DNA of 12,830 nucleotides from Bacteroidota bacterium (GTDB lineage Bacteria; Bacteroidota; Bacteroidia; Bacteroidales; Rikenellaceae), in the NCBI GenBank assembly GCA_023413645.1, contig JAEZPN010000016.1:1-12830 (forward strand), read 5' to 3'. The notes under the pieces were generated by a model. It was not told where the DNA came from, did no database searches, and saw only the letters and a list, made by a program, of their open reading frames with translations. Below are positions 1-5,883 of the stretch, one piece after another (position 1 is the first letter of the stretch; each line of letters begins with the position of its first letter). The translations under genes were made by a program, and so were the position numbers.

Positions 1-2
1 TT

Positions 3-1001
3 ATGGCATTATTTGAGAGCTACGAGCGCAGAATCGATAAGATCAACGCTGTGCTTGCACAATATGGTATTAAGTCTGTAGAGGAGGCTAAGGCTATCTG
101 CGACGAGAAGGGTATCGACCCATATAAGATGTGCGAGGAGACTCAGCCCATCTGCTTCGAGAACGCTAAGTGGGCTTATGTTGTGGGCGCCGCTATCGCT
201 ATCAAGAAGGGTTGCACAAACGCTGCTGACGCTGCCGAGGCTATCGGTGAGGGTCTCCAGGCATTCTGTATCAACGGCTCAGTAGCCGAGGATCGTAAGG
301 TAGGTATCGGCCACGGTAACCTCGCAGCACGTCTTCTCCGCGAGGAGACACAGTGCTTCGCATTCCTCGCAGGTCACGAGTCTTTCGCAGCTGCTGAGGG
401 CGCTATCAAGATCGCTGAGATGGCTAACCGCGTACGTAAGAACCCCTTGCGCGTTATCCTTAACGGCTTGGGTAAGGACGCTGCTAAGATCATCTCACGT
501 ATCAACGGCTTTACATACGTTCGCACAGAGTTCGACTACTACACAGGCGAGGTTAACGAGGTAGAGACTATCTCTTACTCTGACGGTCTCCGCTCAAAGG
601 TGCGTTGCTATGGCGCTGACGATGTTCGCGAGGGCGTAGCAATCATGTGGAAGGAGGACGTAGATGTATCAATCACAGGTAACTCTACAAACCCCACACG
701 CTTCCAGCACCCCGTAGCAGGTACATATAAGAAGGAGCGTACACTCGCAGGCAAGAAGTACTTCTCAGTAGCATCTGGTGGTGGTACTGGCCGTACTTTG
801 CACCCCGATAACATGGCAGCAGGTCCCGCATCATACGGTATGACCGACACTATGGGTCGTATGCACTCTGACGCACAGTTCGCAGGTTCTTCATCAGTAC
901 CAGCACACGTTGAGATGATGGGCTTCCTCGGTATGGGTAACAACCCTATGGTAGGTGCAACTGTTGCTATTGCAGTAGCTATCCAGCAGGCAATGAACTA
1001 A
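3..1001 (+). CDS. GGGtGRT-family protein, function unknown
   Basis: Complete 332-residue protein that starts at an ATG two bases inside the window, so its promoter and ribosome site are not visible. The motif GGGTGRT lies at residues 259-265, followed by HPDNMAAGPASYG and a Gly/Met-rich stretch (GMTDTMGRMHSD, then MMGFLGMGNNPMVGA). This is the signature that names the Pfam GGGtGRT family (PF14057, from memory), whose members are about this length and have no established reaction. There is no signal peptide or membrane segment, so it should be cytosolic. Codon use is strongly biased (GAG, AAG, GTA, CTC), as in well expressed Bacteroidales genes; that suggests, but does not show, high expression. 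Two hairpins follow within 85 bp of the stop, and the second (1040-1084) looks like its terminator. Family call firm; role unknown. Confidence 0.9.
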   Translation: MALFESYERRIDKINAVLAQYGIKSVEEAKAICDEKGIDPYKMCEETQPICFENAKWAYVVGAAIAIKKGCTNAADAAEAIGEGLQAFCINGSVAEDRKVGIGHGNLAARLLREETQCFAFLAGHESFAAAEGAIKIAEMANRVRKNPLRVILNGLGKDAAKIISRINGFTYVRTEFDYYTGEVNEVETISYSDGLRSKVRCYGADDVREGVAIMWKEDVDVSITGNSTNPTRFQHPVAGTYKKERTLAGKKYFSVASGGGTGRTLHPDNMAAGPASYGMTDTMGRMHSDAQFAGSSSVPAHVEMMGFLGMGNNPMVGATVAIAVAIQQAMN

Positions 1002-1039
1002 TTTGATGTGATAAGAGGTCATCTGCGACCTCTCAATCC

Positions 1040-1084
1040 AAAGCCCGAATGGGAAATACGCCAAGTATATCCCATCCGGGCTTT
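1040..1084 (+). terminator. Rho-independent-like terminator hairpin, copy 1 of a related pair
   Basis: The arms AAAGCCCG and CGGGCTTT close a 20-position stem with only two mismatches (A1048 x C1076 and A1055 x A1069) and a GCCAA loop at 1060-1064. The stem runs into CTTTCTCTTT on the + strand, as expected for termination of the upstream gene 38 bp away. The inner part, ATGGGA/TCCCAT then ATAC/GTAT, has the same architecture as the hairpin at 1178-1232. Confidence 0.75.
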
Positions 1085-1177
1085 CTCTTTATCGAAGCCA
1101 CATCTAACCCCTTCTGACATCAAATTACGGCTCATTGCTTGTTTCATAAGATAAGGCAGACTATTATGACCCCTAAC

Positions 1178-1232
1178 AAAAAGTCCCGACAATGGGTCGT
1201 ACGCTCAAGTACTACCCATCGTCGGGATTTTT
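1178..1232. terminator. Bidirectional terminator-like hairpin, copy 2 of the pair
   Basis: The stem is AAAAA/TTTTT, a bulged G1183, TCCCGAC/GTCGGGA, mismatch A1191 x C1220, ATGGGT/ACCCAT, mismatch C1198 x T1213, then GTAC/GTAC with a GCTCAA loop. A run of Ts follows the stem on both strands, so it could end transcripts from either side. The converging minus-strand gene stops 144 bp away at 1376. Confidence 0.65.
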
Positions 1233-1375
1233 GCCGAGTGTTGTATCTGCAGCCTTATTTTGCAAAACCTACAACCGACATCTGACAAGAAATTGCAACA
1301 TCGCTTTCGCAATATAAACTGTCATAATCTTATCTAAAATCACAACTTTATCCCAATCCTTATTAAGCAATGATC

Positions 1376-2146
1376 TTATTTTTCGAGAACTAACTCTATC
1401 TTTCCATCTACAGCTTCTTCCTTGAATTGTCTAACATATTGTTGCCATGCGTCTATGTGTTCTTGGTCTATTGCCAATAATTGATTTTCCTTCATGTTTG
1501 ACTCATTCATAAAGGTCTTATAGACTACATATAGAGCTTCATGTTTATCCTTGTTGGGATCATCGTCTTTACTTTTTGAGATTTGTACATCCGACATTGC
1601 AAAGCAAAAGCCATCTCTTACCCTATAACCATATTTAGCACCAGGTCCATATTTTTCTAAACGCTTATTTATTGCTTCGTTCATCATAATAGGCACATCA
1701 TCTCTATTTCGAGATAGGTACATGCACACCACATCATTAATACAAAGTGAACTATCTTTTAATCCTCGGTCCCTATATCGCTCAAAGAAATGCGGTGTGT
1801 AGACTTGTATTTCTCGAATAAACATTAGTGGACCATCCTTTGTGCGACTATACATACGAGCGCCCCACTTAATAACATACCTATTCCTGTTATCATAAAC
1901 TAAGCAGAAATTACCTACATTAGGTCGATTAATAGCAATTCTACTTTCTGCATAATAAAATATGATATACTTGTTTTTTGATTCAGGTACAGTGTATTCG
2001 TACCACTTACAAGCTGGAAATCGTTTTGCTATTTTAAGTTCTTTTATTGCTTTTGAAAGGAAATACTCCTCTCTTATTTTGACCTTTTTTAGATCATCTC
2101 CAAGATGGTCATACATCTCCTTATATGTCATTGTTGGAAGTAACAT
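1376..2146 (-). CDS. Unrecognised 256-aa cytosolic protein
   Basis: An open frame of 256 residues on the minus strand that I do not recognise. It has no signal peptide or membrane helix and is rich in charged residues (many K/R/D/E). A patch at residues 114-127 (VYTPHFFERYRDR) has the spacing H119-x3-R123-x3-R127, which recalls the HxxxRxxxR patch of some small toxin-like or phage families; that is only a resemblance. A run of acidic and lysine residues near 190-202 looks like an exposed linker. Base composition is about one third GC in sampled stretches, against 50-60% in the neighbouring conserved genes, which suggests horizontal acquisition. It lies 62 bp downstream of the small exported protein on the same strand and may be co-transcribed. 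The start could be the ATG at 2146 or the one five codons later. A 7-bp inverted repeat abuts the first ATG. Confidence 0.75.
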   Translation of the reverse strand: MLLPTMTYKEMYDHLGDDLKKVKIREEYFLSKAIKELKIAKRFPACKWYEYTVPESKNKYIIFYYAESRIAINRPNVGNFCLVYDNRNRYVIKWGARMYSRTKDGPLMFIREIQVYTPHFFERYRDRGLKDSSLCINDVVCMYLSRNRDDVPIMMNEAINKRLEKYGPGAKYGYRVRDGFCFAMSDVQISKSKDDDPNKDKHEALYVVYKTFMNESNMKENQLLAIDQEHIDAWQQYVRQFKEEAVDGKIELVLEK

Positions 2147-2180
2147 ATAGGTCTAATAAAAATACGATAAACTACCTATA
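2146..2180. repeat. Inverted repeat TATAGGT-N21-ACCTATA at a start codon
   Basis: The perfect 7-bp arms lie at 2146-2152 and 2174-2180, and the inner arm ends on the first base of the start codon of the minus-strand gene. In the transcript it could form a small leader hairpin next to the start; as DNA it could be an operator. It is short and AT-rich, so chance is not excluded. Confidence 0.35.
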
Positions 2181-2208
2181 GCGACAACTACATCGACTAT
2201 ATGCCGAC

Positions 2209-2613
2209 TTAATAAATAGAGAGAACCATGCGTTCTTCTTTCTCGAAACTCCACTGAACCTGCCACACTCTTCCATCAACTTTATCTAAAAGAATAAAAT
2301 TGTATGTATTCTGCGTTGGGAATAATTCAAATCGATTTGGTTTTGTATTTTCTTCATACGATAAATCTCTATCACTTAAAACAGTCTGAAAACGATACTC
2401 ATAACCTTGAGTGCTAAATTGCACTTGCCATAGTCTTCCTGTTCGTGTGTCCAATTTGATAAAATTCCACATATTTTCAGTTGGATATAACTTGTAATTC
2501 TCTTCGCTTGATGTTGACTGAATAGGATTTGCTTCAACTTCTTGAGCAATAGCAATATTATGTCCATATATAACTATGGCAAATAAAAATAATAAGAACT
2601 TTTTCATAGTCAT
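2209..2613 (-). CDS. Small exported protein with two WQVQ repeats
   Basis: A 134-residue protein with a clear signal peptide (MKKFLLFLFAIVIYG..., likely cut after AIA, about residue 23, before a Gln), so the mature form is periplasmic or surface-exposed. The mature part is largely two copies of one unit: residues 40-66 and 95-121 share 15 of 27 positions, with the pattern L-x-P-T-x-N-x-x-N-F-I-x-L-D-x-x-x-G-R-x-W-Q-V-Q. The pattern recalls short beta-meander repeats in which a strand reading LDTxTGRxW precedes a polar strand. I do not know a function and cannot name the family. The second ATG (MKK) is the likelier start. The sequence is AT-rich like the gene after it, and the two probably form one transcription unit. 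A weak promoter-like TAACTTTA lies upstream at 2652-2659 on the minus strand. Confidence 0.75.
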   Translation of the reverse strand: MTMKKFLLFLFAIVIYGHNIAIAQEVEANPIQSTSSEENYKLYPTENMWNFIKLDTRTGRLWQVQFSTQGYEYRFQTVLSDRDLSYEENTKPNRFELFPTQNTYNFILLDKVDGRVWQVQWSFEKEERMVLSIY

Positions 2614-2764
2614 CGTTGTATTATAAGGTTATATAGATTATTTATCATTTGTAAAGTTAATCAAAATTTCTAAATGCACCACCCACATCGCCCTAAATTT
2701 TCCTGAGTTGTCCTCTCATTCTTGGTATATAAAATTAAAAACAATGCAAGACTATGAGTACAAA

Positions 2765-2799
2765 AAACAGAGGGCATCCGCCAAGGATACCCTCTGTTT
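2765..2799 (-). terminator. Terminator of the outer-membrane barrel gene
   Basis: AAACAGAGGG at 2765-2774 pairs with CCCTCTGTTT at 2790-2799. There is one C x A mismatch, then ATCC/GGAT and a 5-nt loop. Read on the minus strand it starts 18 bp after the stop codon at 2817 and ends in a T run (TTTTTTG), a standard intrinsic terminator. Confidence 0.85.
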
Positions 2800-2816
2800 G
2801 TGTAAAACTTGTCTTA

Positions 2817-3467
2817 TTAGAAGTTGAAGCCGGCGCCGACATAGAATACGCCTGTGTGACTCTTATATTTGTAGCCCTCTACCTGCTCGCCAGTGTAGCG
2901 GTTGAGCAAGCCAAAGTTATAACCAACCTTGACATTAACTCGCTCAGCGATGGTGACGCCCGCGCCTAGGCCTATCTTAAGGTCGAAGCGGCCGTAGTCG
3001 CTCTCTTTGTAGTTGTTGGTCTTTACGGTGGTGTCGCCAGCCGTTGCCTTGAGGGTTGAGGCGAGACCTACTGAGAACGCGGGGCCCGCAAAGGCGTGTA
3101 CGCTGAGCTTCGAGGGGAGAACCTCGTAGCCATACTTAACATGCACGGGGATGTCGAGGTAGTGCTCGGTGAGGCTTGCGCGTGTTTTGACGCCAAGGAG
3201 CTCCTCCTGCTCTGCCTCTGCACCAAAGGTGTAGCGAAGGCCTGGCTCGATGCCAAGTGTTCCCCAACTCTCGCTCAAGAGGTTAATGCCGTAGGTAGCC
3301 TCCACATAGAAGCCATTGAGTGAGTCATCCTCCTTCTCATCGGCAAGGGTAGTTGTTGTGTTTAGAAGATTGTAACCGACGCCTACGCCCAACTGAGCCT
3401 TGGCATCCGCTGCGATAAACATAGCCGCAGCTACAAGAATAAAGCAAATCTTTTTCATAGTACACAT
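2817..3467 (-). CDS. Outer-membrane beta-barrel protein (porin family, PF13568 type)
   Basis: A 213- to 216-residue protein with a lipoprotein-free signal peptide (MKKICFILVAAAMFIAADAKA, cut before Gln). The mature part alternates amphipathic strands with turns: LGVGVGYNLL, FYVEATYGINLL, LGIEPGLRYTFG, YLDIPVHVKYGYE, VHAFAGPAFSVG, FDLKIGLGAGVTI, VNVKVGYNFGLLN and VFYVGAGFNF. The last residue is Phe, the usual recognition signal for BAM-mediated barrel insertion. The motif LDIPVHVKYGY and the following GPAFSVG are typical of the small Bacteroidetes outer-membrane barrel family OMP_b-brl_2. The cargo or structural role is unknown. Two starts are possible (3467 or the MKK start at 3458); MKK gives the more normal signal peptide. 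It is a single-gene unit with a promoter 23 bp upstream and a terminator just after the stop. Confidence 0.85.
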   Translation of the reverse strand: MCTMKKICFILVAAAMFIAADAKAQLGVGVGYNLLNTTTTLADEKEDDSLNGFYVEATYGINLLSESWGTLGIEPGLRYTFGAEAEQEELLGVKTRASLTEHYLDIPVHVKYGYEVLPSKLSVHAFAGPAFSVGLASTLKATAGDTTVKTNNYKESDYGRFDLKIGLGAGVTIAERVNVKVGYNFGLLNRYTGEQVEGYKYKSHTGVFYVGAGFNF

Positions 3468-3489
3468 TTGGAATGGTTAATAAGTAACA

Positions 3490-3519
3490 CAAAGGTAGCA
3501 ATAAAAATCTATATTCCAA
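3490..3519 (-). promoter_or_regulatory. Bacteroidetes-type promoter of the barrel gene
   Basis: On the minus strand TTG (3519-3517) is followed after 19 bp by TACCTTTG (3497-3490), a full match to TAnnTTTG with consensus spacing. Predicted transcription start is near 3486, giving a leader of about 19 nt to the first ATG or 28 nt to the MKK start. The same -7 octamer and spacing recur at the porin promoter at 5056-5085. Confidence 0.75.
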
Positions 3520-3665
3520 TACAAAAATTTGTTATTGTGGGTTCGTATGTCGGATATATCAGCTTTCCAGGGCATCCAGCATAAGTCGGCGCTATATCTC
3601 TTTGTGCGAAGGCACAATTTGATACTAAACTTTGGGGGTCACTTCATATTCGGGGTACTTTTTTG

Positions 3666-3864
3666 TTATGGCTCATCATATGTGGGGATGGTGAAATATT
3701 TTCTTTCGTGGTCGTTGGTCTCCCACTCGTCATCGAGGTCATCCAAGCAGAGAGAGCAATATCTTGGTGTGGTCATTTTCGCTCATGTTCCAGCCCGCGA
3801 AGATGTTGTATGCGGCGGGTTTAGCAGCTATCTTATATATACTCTTCTTTAGATCATTTATCAT
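3666..3864 (-). pseudogene. Frameshifted small gene remnant
   Basis: Two overlapping minus-strand frames look protein-like. The first (3864-3739, 41 codons) begins MINDLKKSIYKIAAK, continues PAAYNIFAGWNMSENDHTKI and ends LLSLLG. The second (3776-3666, 36 codons) reads MTTPRYCSLC, then DDLDDEWETNDHERK and YFTIPTYDEP. A one-base (+1) shift near CTGCTTGGATGA would join them into about 65 residues. The first part resembles the opening of PD-(D/E)XK nuclease-family proteins in Bacteroidetes, where an NIF...EN-x-HT-x-ILL pattern is common; this is from memory and unverified. The frame is far shorter than such nucleases, so a decayed fragment is likelier than a working gene. Alternatives are an intact 36-residue microprotein or programmed frameshifting. 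An upstream TAACTTTG site suggests transcription. Confidence 0.35.
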
Positions 3865-3905
3865 AAATATATAGTTTAGGTCGCATGTTAGTATATATTA
3901 CTATA

Positions 3906-3935
3906 CAAAGTTAGAAACTTTTTTTGATATTTCAT
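3906..3935 (-). promoter_or_regulatory. Promoter-like site upstream of the remnant
   Basis: On the minus strand TAACTTTG (3913-3906) matches TAnnTTTG fully, while the upstream element 19 bp away is only ATG (3935-3933) instead of TTG. The predicted start near 3902 leaves about 38 nt before the ATG at 3864. It lies between the porin terminator and the remnant. Confidence 0.45.
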
Positions 3936-3966
3936 ACACACGAAGTAGTATTACACTACAAAATAA

Positions 3967-3991
3967 GGGGGTGTCCACGGCGGACAACCCC
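3967..3991 (-). terminator. Terminator of the porin gene
   Basis: GGGG at 3967-3970, one mismatch, then TGTCC (3972-3976) pair with GGACA (3982-3986) and CCCC (3988-3991) around a 5-nt loop. Read on the minus strand it begins about 30 bp after the stop codon at 4023 and continues into TTATTTTG. Confidence 0.8.
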
Positions 3992-4022
3992 TCTTTTATT
4001 GCGATTGGTGAGCAGCGCTCGA

Positions 4023-5033
4023 TTAGAATATTGCTGTAGCCAAGATGTTGAAACCGAAGCTATTGCGGTCTGCAAGGTTGTTAATCTCGTAGTTGAGGTT
4101 TGCCTGCAAGCGCAAGAACTTGAAGGGCTTGTATGCAGTACCGAGCTGGATGCGGTCTCTGTCCATGATGTTGCCCTCGTCCTTGATAAACTCATAGCGA
4201 GCATATACGCTCCAGGGCTTCTCGAAATTGTAGCCTGCCAATGCGTAGAATGAGTCTGTGCATGTCTCGCCGAAGTTTGCGTGAACATACTCCGCACGAC
4301 CAATCCATGTACCATTCTCATACCATGCACCCAACGCGAAGCGTGGACTCTTCATATACTTGTTACCACCGAAGTTGGTCTCTGCATACATATACGAGCC
4401 GCTCACTGCGAAACCCTTGAAAGGCTTAATGATAAGGCGTGCCACGAAGTCCTTTGATGAGTTGTGGTCCTTAACGTTTATGCCCGAGCCGTTGAACACT
4501 GCGACGTTGTAGTTAATGATGCTGTAGCCGTCACGGTGGATGAATCCACCATAGAGCTGGAAACCGATATCGCGACCTGTAGCGCCGTTGATGCCGTCAT
4601 ACAAGCCGTTGTTACGTACGAGGTAGGTAGTGATGTATGAGTACTCGATAAACTCCACGGTTGTAGGACCGCAGTTCTCGTTCTCGTATGAGAAGGGCAC
4701 CTTGAACTGACCGAGCTCTACGTTAAGCTCCTTCAAGGGCTTATAGCGGAAGTAGAGGTCGCAAATCTTGGGTGAGCCTGCCATATCCACCTGCAAGCGG
4801 TAGTCGATCTTCTCCTGTGCTGCGTCACCTGTGAGGCTCAAACGTGCACGGTGGAGGTAGAATGTTGTTGAGGGATCGGTGTTACCATCCACGCGGAAGC
4901 CACCCTGGAGGTAGCCCGAGAGGCGGAGGTGCTCATCGGCAAATGACTTAATCTTCTCACCTGTTGTCTGTGCCTGGGCTGCGGTGCAGAGACACGCTGC
5001 AACAAAAACGAGTAGTAGCTGTTTAATCTTCAT
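4023..5033 (-). CDS. Phosphate-selective-porin O/P-type outer-membrane porin
   Basis: A 336-residue outer-membrane protein. Residues 1-21 are a signal peptide (MKIKQLLLVFVAACLCTAAQA) cut before Gln. The mature chain opens LRLSGYLQGGFRVDG and FYLHRARLSLTGD, then EKIDYRLQVDMAGSPKICD and LNVELGQFKVPFSYEN. This order of motifs (a gly-rich first strand, an R-A-R-L strand and the GQFKxPF strand) is characteristic of the Porin_O_P family (PF07396). Further amphipathic strands follow to the C-terminal FNILATAIF, ending in Phe. By family it should be a trimeric diffusion channel; the phosphate label comes from distant Pseudomonas members, and the substrate here is unknown. It has its own promoter inside the end of the upstream SLOG gene and a terminator after the stop, so it is a monocistronic unit or the distal gene of a longer one. 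Confidence 0.85.
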   Translation of the reverse strand: MKIKQLLLVFVAACLCTAAQAQTTGEKIKSFADEHLRLSGYLQGGFRVDGNTDPSTTFYLHRARLSLTGDAAQEKIDYRLQVDMAGSPKICDLYFRYKPLKELNVELGQFKVPFSYENENCGPTTVEFIEYSYITTYLVRNNGLYDGINGATGRDIGFQLYGGFIHRDGYSIINYNVAVFNGSGINVKDHNSSKDFVARLIIKPFKGFAVSGSYMYAETNFGGNKYMKSPRFALGAWYENGTWIGRAEYVHANFGETCTDSFYALAGYNFEKPWSVYARYEFIKDEGNIMDRDRIQLGTAYKPFKFLRLQANLNYEINNLADRNSFGFNILATAIF

Positions 5034-5055
5034 AGTTTCTTCAATTAATTTGCTG

Positions 5056-5085
5056 CAAAGGTATCAATTTTTTTTTAGATTTCAA
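5056..5085 (-). promoter_or_regulatory. Promoter of the porin gene, overlapping the SLOG gene end
   Basis: On the minus strand TTG (5085-5083), a 19-bp gap and TACCTTTG (5063-5056) match the Bacteroidetes consensus. The -33 element lies within the last codons of the upstream gene, which stops at 5075. Predicted start near 5052 gives a leader of about 19 nt. Confidence 0.75.
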
Positions 5086-5563
5086 TCCTCAACTGAAGCT
5101 GTGGGTATATGTTTTTTATGTTTAGTCCTAACTTCTTGGCTCTCTTTACGGTGTAGGCTGTGCCACTCTGCGCTCCGTTCCACCACGCTATAAGCGTGTC
5201 GGCACCCTCTACGAGCATGTCGTTGCGGTGTCGGAAGATTGCGGGGTGGTAGGCGTTATCGGAGTAGCGCACAATGGTCGCATGTTTGAGTATGTGGTTG
5301 TATTTCTCGCGCTCCTCGGTGCTGAAGTGCGCATCGAACGTGGGCCACGGTATGCAGGCCTCGAGGACTATGTCGTTGTGCGCGAGCATGAGCTCCACGA
5401 CAATCTCTCCCGCTGCGAGGTCGAAGCCCTCGGCCATGCCCACGCGGAAGTGGCGCGCACCCTCGTTGTAGAGTTCGCAGATTGTCGCCCTAAGAAGTTC
5501 GTTAGCAGCGCCATCGTAGGTGCGGTGGCCCGTAAAGGCTACTATGTGCGTTGAGTTGTTCAC
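5075..5563 (-). CDS. SLOG-superfamily protein, YpsA/DUF1273-like
   Basis: A 162-residue protein with a Rossmann-like SLOG layout. The opening HIVAFTGHRTYDG matches the first strand and GHR loop of YpsA. GARHFRVGMAEGFDLAAGEIV (residues 36-56) is the G-x-A-x-G-x-D glycine-rich segment. VLEACIPWPTF is the conserved CIPW strand, RHRNDMLVEGADTLIAWWNG the N-D-M-L...AD...I-A-W patch, and SGTAYTVKRAKKLG the final loop and helix. SLOG domains are thought to bind nucleotides or nucleotide-like ligands; YpsA affects cell division in Firmicutes, but the Bacteroidales role is unknown. The only usable upstream start is GTG at 5563, which fixes the N-terminus. A TATATTTG box ends 4 bp before that GTG, so the mRNA may be leaderless. 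It sits 41 bp upstream of the porin start, on the same strand. Confidence 0.85.
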   Translation of the reverse strand: MNNSTHIVAFTGHRTYDGAANELLRATICELYNEGARHFRVGMAEGFDLAAGEIVVELMLAHNDIVLEACIPWPTFDAHFSTEEREKYNHILKHATIVRYSDNAYHPAIFRHRNDMLVEGADTLIAWWNGAQSGTAYTVKRAKKLGLNIKNIYPQLQLRIEI

Positions 5564-5567
5564 GGCA

Positions 5568-5575
5568 CAAATATA
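5568..5575 (-). promoter_or_regulatory. -7 promoter box abutting the GTG start of the SLOG gene
   Basis: TATATTTG on the minus strand matches TAnnTTTG and ends 4 bp before the GTG at 5563, so transcription would begin at or beside the start codon. No clear TTG is seen 19-21 bp upstream, which lowers confidence. Confidence 0.45.
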
Positions 5576-5655
5576 TGAAAAATGTAGAGATTAGAAGCAT
5601 TGTTGGTCTATTGTTTGCACATTGTTGAGGCGTAGAACGATTAAATTTTACAACT

Positions 5656-5865
5656 ATGAAAAACACAACAATCTGTATCATTTCGGCACTCGGAGGTGCC
5701 ATGTTGGGTGCCGCAGTGGCTATGCTCACCACGCCACAGTCTGGTAAGGAACTTCGTGGTAAGATCCACGATGTCTTTGACGAGACGGCACGACGCATTC
5801 ACGACGACTTGTGTAACTGCAAGGGCTCAACTGCTGAGCACGAGGCGGCTACACACAAGGAGTAG
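5656..5865 (+). CDS. YtxH-domain small membrane-anchored protein
   Basis: A 69-residue protein with one N-terminal hydrophobic segment (about residues 5-24, CIISALGGAMLGAAVAMLTT), immediately followed by PQSGKELRGKI and a charged amphipathic helix. The small-residue-rich helix, then P-x-S-G-x-E-x-R, is the YtxH signature (PF12732), a family seen in stress and envelope contexts but without an assigned reaction. The topology should be a single-pass anchor with a cytosolic helix. Two Cys near the C-terminus (DLCNCKG) are unusual in such a short protein. The next gene starts 18 bp after its stop, so the two form an operon. It is divergent from the SLOG gene across 92 bp. A TAAATTTT element lies 5 bp upstream of the ATG, a weak promoter match. 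Confidence 0.8.
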   Translation: MKNTTICIISALGGAMLGAAVAMLTTPQSGKELRGKIHDVFDETARRIHDDLCNCKGSTAEHEAATHKE

Positions 5866-5883
5866 CGGTATTGAAGAGGGGGT

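Larger units (their letters stand above)
1002..1375. other. Intergenic region with three hairpins between convergent genes
   Basis: This 374-bp stretch separates the end of the GGGtGRT gene (+) from the end of the 256-aa gene (-). It has no credible coding frame. It contains a perfect 7-bp stem at 1014-1020/1027-1033 (AGAGGTC/GACCTCT, 6-nt loop) and two longer related imperfect hairpins at 1040-1084 and 1178-1232, listed separately. I see nothing recognisable in 1085-1177 or 1233-1375. Confidence 0.7.
3468..4022. other. Gene-poor 555-bp region with decayed material
   Basis: No intact gene of normal length is supported here. It holds the barrel promoter (3490-3519), a 6-bp tetraloop hairpin at 3602-3617 (TTGTGC/GCACAA), an IS-end-like string at 3627-3642, a frameshifted small reading frame (3666-3864, minus) with a promoter-like site at 3906-3935, and the porin terminator near 3967-3991. 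A plus-strand open frame of 107 codons at 3529-3852 runs antisense to the remnant and has no protein-like character. Confidence 0.6.

Noticed and set aside
1233..1375. Possible small RNA or tRNA in the rest of the intergenic region
   Set aside because: No cloverleaf, no strong stem and no matching promoter could be found by eye.
3529..3852. Plus-strand frame of 107 codons in the gene-poor region
   Set aside because: Low-complexity hydrophobic and serine-rich composition, no ribosome site, and antisense to the minus-strand remnant, which looks more protein-like.
1002..4022. CRISPR array, toxin-antitoxin pair or defence system
   Set aside because: No direct repeats with regular spacing and no recognisable toxin, antitoxin or Cas motifs; the HxxxRxxxR resemblance in the 256-aa protein is too weak.
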